A stretch of 5,427 bases of DNA, taken from Anaerolineae bacterium (GTDB taxonomy: Bacteria; Chloroflexota; Anaerolineae; Aggregatilineales; Phototrophicaceae). Positions 3,617-5,427 of this stretch are shown here, piece after piece (position 1 is the first letter of the stretch; each line of letters starts with the position of its first letter). Where the stretch lies: positions 1-5,427 of the forward strand of contig JALONY010000393.1 of assembly GCA_025454715.1 (NCBI GenBank), written 5' to 3'. The notes under the pieces were generated by a model. It was not told where the DNA came from. It made no database searches and saw nothing but the letters and a program-made list of their open reading frames with translations. The translations under genes were made by a program, and so were the position numbers.

Positions 3617-5427
3617 ATGGTTGATTTTGAATATGAGCGCGATGTGACGCTCGAACGGTTGTTGCCGCGGGTGCGGGCGGGGTTGTCGGAGGCCGACCAA
3701 GCGGTCTTCGTCCCGCGCCTGAAGGCCGAGTTCCCGCGCTTGTTCGCGGGGCTGGCCGACCTGTATGGGCAGCACTACGACTTTTTTTATCACCTCCAAC
3801 AGATGATCGATGTGATGGTCGCGGCCTTCGCGGAGCGCTCGGCGGGCTTGCGCGCCCTCGACGCGCAACGGGTGGCGCAACCGCACTGGTACCAGCGGCG
3901 CGGGATGCTGGGCTATGTCTTATACGTCGATTTGTTCAACGAGTCGCTGGCGGGGGTGCGTGCCAAAATCCCGTACCTCAAGAAGCTGGGCGTGACCTAC
4001 CTCCACCTGATGCCGTTGTTCGCCGCCCCCGCCGACAACAGCGACGGCGGTTACGCCATCAGCGACTTCCGGCAGGTCAACCCGTCGCTGGGCACGATGG
4101 CGGAATTGGCCGCCCTGTCGGACGCCTTGCGCGCCGAGGGCATCTCGCTGGTGCTCGATTTCGTGTTCAACCACACCTCGGATGAGCACGCATGGGCACA
4201 GAAGGCGCTGGCGGGCGATAAGCGCTATCAAAAATTCTATTTCTTGTTCCCCGACCGCACCCTGCCCGACCAATACGAGCCGAACCTGCGCGAGATTTTC
4301 CCAGAGCAAGCGCCCGGGTCGTTCACGTACCTGCCGCAGACCGGCCAGTGGGTGTGGACGACCTTCAACACCTTCCAATGGGACTTGAACTACGGCAACC
4401 CCGACCTGTTTTGCGCGATGTTGGGCGAGATGCTGTACTTGGCCAATCAGGGGGTGGAGGTGTTGCGCCTAGACGCGGTCGCCTTCATCTGGAAGAAGCT
4501 GGGGACGAGCTGCGAAAACCTGCCGCAGGTGCATACCATCATCCAAGCCTACAACGCTTGTGCGCGCATCGTCGCGCCCGCCTTGCTGTTCAAGTCCGAG
4601 GCGATCGTGCACCCCGACGACGTGGTGAGCTACATCAGCGCGGGCGAGTCGCCCATCAGCTATAACCCGACCTACATGGCGTCGCTGTGGGAGGCGGCGG
4701 CCACCCGCGATGTCGGGCTGTTGCGCTATGCGATGGAGCGGCGCTTCGGGTTGCCGGACGGGTGCGCGTGGGTCAATTACATCCGCTGTCACGACGACAT
4801 CGGTTGGTCGTTCGCCGACGAGGACGCCCGTGCGCTGGGCATCGAGGGGTTTGGGCATCGGCAGTTCCTCAACCGGTTCTATACCGGCAAGTTCGAGGGC
4901 TCTTATGCGCGTGGCCTGCCGTTCAATTACAACGAAATCACCCAAGACATGCGGATTTGCGGGTCGGCGGCGGCGTTGGCCGGCCTCGAGCAAGCGTTGG
5001 AGGTGCGTAACCCCGAGTGGGTGACGGCGGCCATCGACCGGATCGTGATGCTGCACGGCGTGATGATTGCGGCGGGCGGCATCCCGTTGATTTACAGCGG
5101 CGACGAGGTGGCACAGCTCAACGATTACGGCTTCAAGGCCGACCCGCACAAGGCCAACGATGAGCGCTGGGTGCACCGCGCCCGCTTCGATTGGGCGCGC
5201 CTGAGCGAGGCGGAGCGCGGCGGCGACGCCCCGCACGCGCAAGTGTTCACCCGTTTGTTGCGCTTGGTGCGCCTGCGCGCCCAAGAACCGGCCTTCGATG
5301 GGGTCGAGACGTATTTTTTCAACAGCGGCAACAAGCACGTCTTGACCTTTGCGCGCAGTGGGCAGTTGGCGGTGGTGGCCAACTTCTCGGACTTCGCGCA
5401 GACCGTGCCGTGGCTGGCGTTGCGACC
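3617..5427 (+). CDS. ams: Amylosucrase (GH13), C-terminus cut by window edge
   Basis: The frame stays open to the window end and gives 603 residues of a protein normally about 630-650 long. Amylosucrase (EC 2.4.1.4) transfers glucose from sucrose to an alpha-1,4-glucan, releasing fructose. The sequence matches Neisseria polysaccharea amylosucrase as I recall it throughout: a helical N-terminal domain (about 1-85), then the (beta/alpha)8 barrel with SDGGYA (Asp143), FNHTS (His186), LREIFP (Arg225), nucleophile Asp286 in LRLDAVAFIWK, acid/base Glu328 in FKSEAIVHP, His392-Asp393 in HDDIGW, and GDEV (495-498), followed by the start of the C-terminal beta domain. LRxDAVAFIWK and SCENLPQ are characteristic of amylosucrase rather than trehalose synthase or amylase. 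ATG 3617 has AGGA 11 bases upstream; an in-frame ATG at 3605 would add four residues and has no spaced ribosome-binding site. A segment near 457-472 seems about nine residues longer than in Neisseria. There is no signal peptide, so it is probably cytoplasmic. Sucrose hydrolase is the nearest alternative. Confidence 0.95.
   Translation, partial: MVDFEYERDVTLERLLPRVRAGLSEADQAVFVPRLKAEFPRLFAGLADLYGQHYDFFYHLQQMIDVMVAAFAERSAGLRALDAQRVAQPHWYQRRGMLGYVLYVDLFNESLAGVRAKIPYLKKLGVTYLHLMPLFAAPADNSDGGYAISDFRQVNPSLGTMAELAALSDALRAEGISLVLDFVFNHTSDEHAWAQKALAGDKRYQKFYFLFPDRTLPDQYEPNLREIFPEQAPGSFTYLPQTGQWVWTTFNTFQWDLNYGNPDLFCAMLGEMLYLANQGVEVLRLDAVAFIWKKLGTSCENLPQVHTIIQAYNACARIVAPALLFKSEAIVHPDDVVSYISAGESPISYNPTYMASLWEAAATRDVGLLRYAMERRFGLPDGCAWVNYIRCHDDIGWSFADEDARALGIEGFGHRQFLNRFYTGKFEGSYARGLPFNYNEITQDMRICGSAAALAGLEQALEVRNPEWVTAAIDRIVMLHGVMIAAGGIPLIYSGDEVAQLNDYGFKADPHKANDERWVHRARFDWARLSEAERGGDAPHAQVFTRLLRLVRLRAQEPAFDGVETYFFNSGNKHVLTFARSGQLAVVANFSDFAQTVPWLALR

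Noticed and set aside
4469..5338. 289-codon minus-strand open frame
   Set aside because: It lies wholly antisense to the amylosucrase, whose catalytic motifs prove the plus strand. Long antisense frames are expected in GC-rich coding DNA, and the His/Arg/Ala-rich product looks artificial.

Overview
This is a GC-rich bacterial window with dense coding and short intergenic gaps. The gene set (a PspA/IM30-like protein, a secreted PD40-type beta-propeller, an Est30-type esterase and an amylosucrase) and the codon style would suit a Chloroflexota-like or other environmental high-GC bacterium. No phylogenetic marker is present, so the taxon is a weak inference.

Layout. Positions 1-648 (minus) hold the N-terminal 216 residues of an exported beta-propeller protein that runs off the left edge. 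An 85-bp divergent promoter region separates it from a complete alpha/beta-hydrolase esterase (734-1495, plus). The esterase converges on a minus-strand gene (1492-2364), and their stop codons overlap. That gene encodes a protein with two membrane helices and a long coiled coil. Upstream of it on the same strand, across a gap with a GC hairpin, is a PspA/IM30-like coiled-coil protein (2460-3098). These two look like one membrane-stress or membrane-remodelling unit.

Positions 3099-3616 are non-coding and are the most unusual part of the window. They contain a perfect 62-bp direct repeat (3193-3254 and 3463-3524). Between the copies lies a hairpin-rich core that includes two inverted 22-nt hairpins with the same loop and compensated stems. 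The region is bounded by the promoter of the PspA-like gene on one side and that of the amylosucrase on the other.

Positions 3617-5427 (plus) encode an amylosucrase missing only its extreme C-terminus. Its catalytic residues are all visible, and a LacI-type operator overlaps its predicted transcription start, suggesting sugar-responsive repression.

How the genes relate. The two coiled-coil proteins probably act together at the cytoplasmic membrane. The amylosucrase is a separately controlled carbohydrate gene that turns sucrose into alpha-1,4-glucan. The esterase and the propeller gene are divergently transcribed, with no evident functional link to the rest. The best candidates for something undescribed are the PspA-like/two-TM coiled-coil pair and the structured repeat unit.
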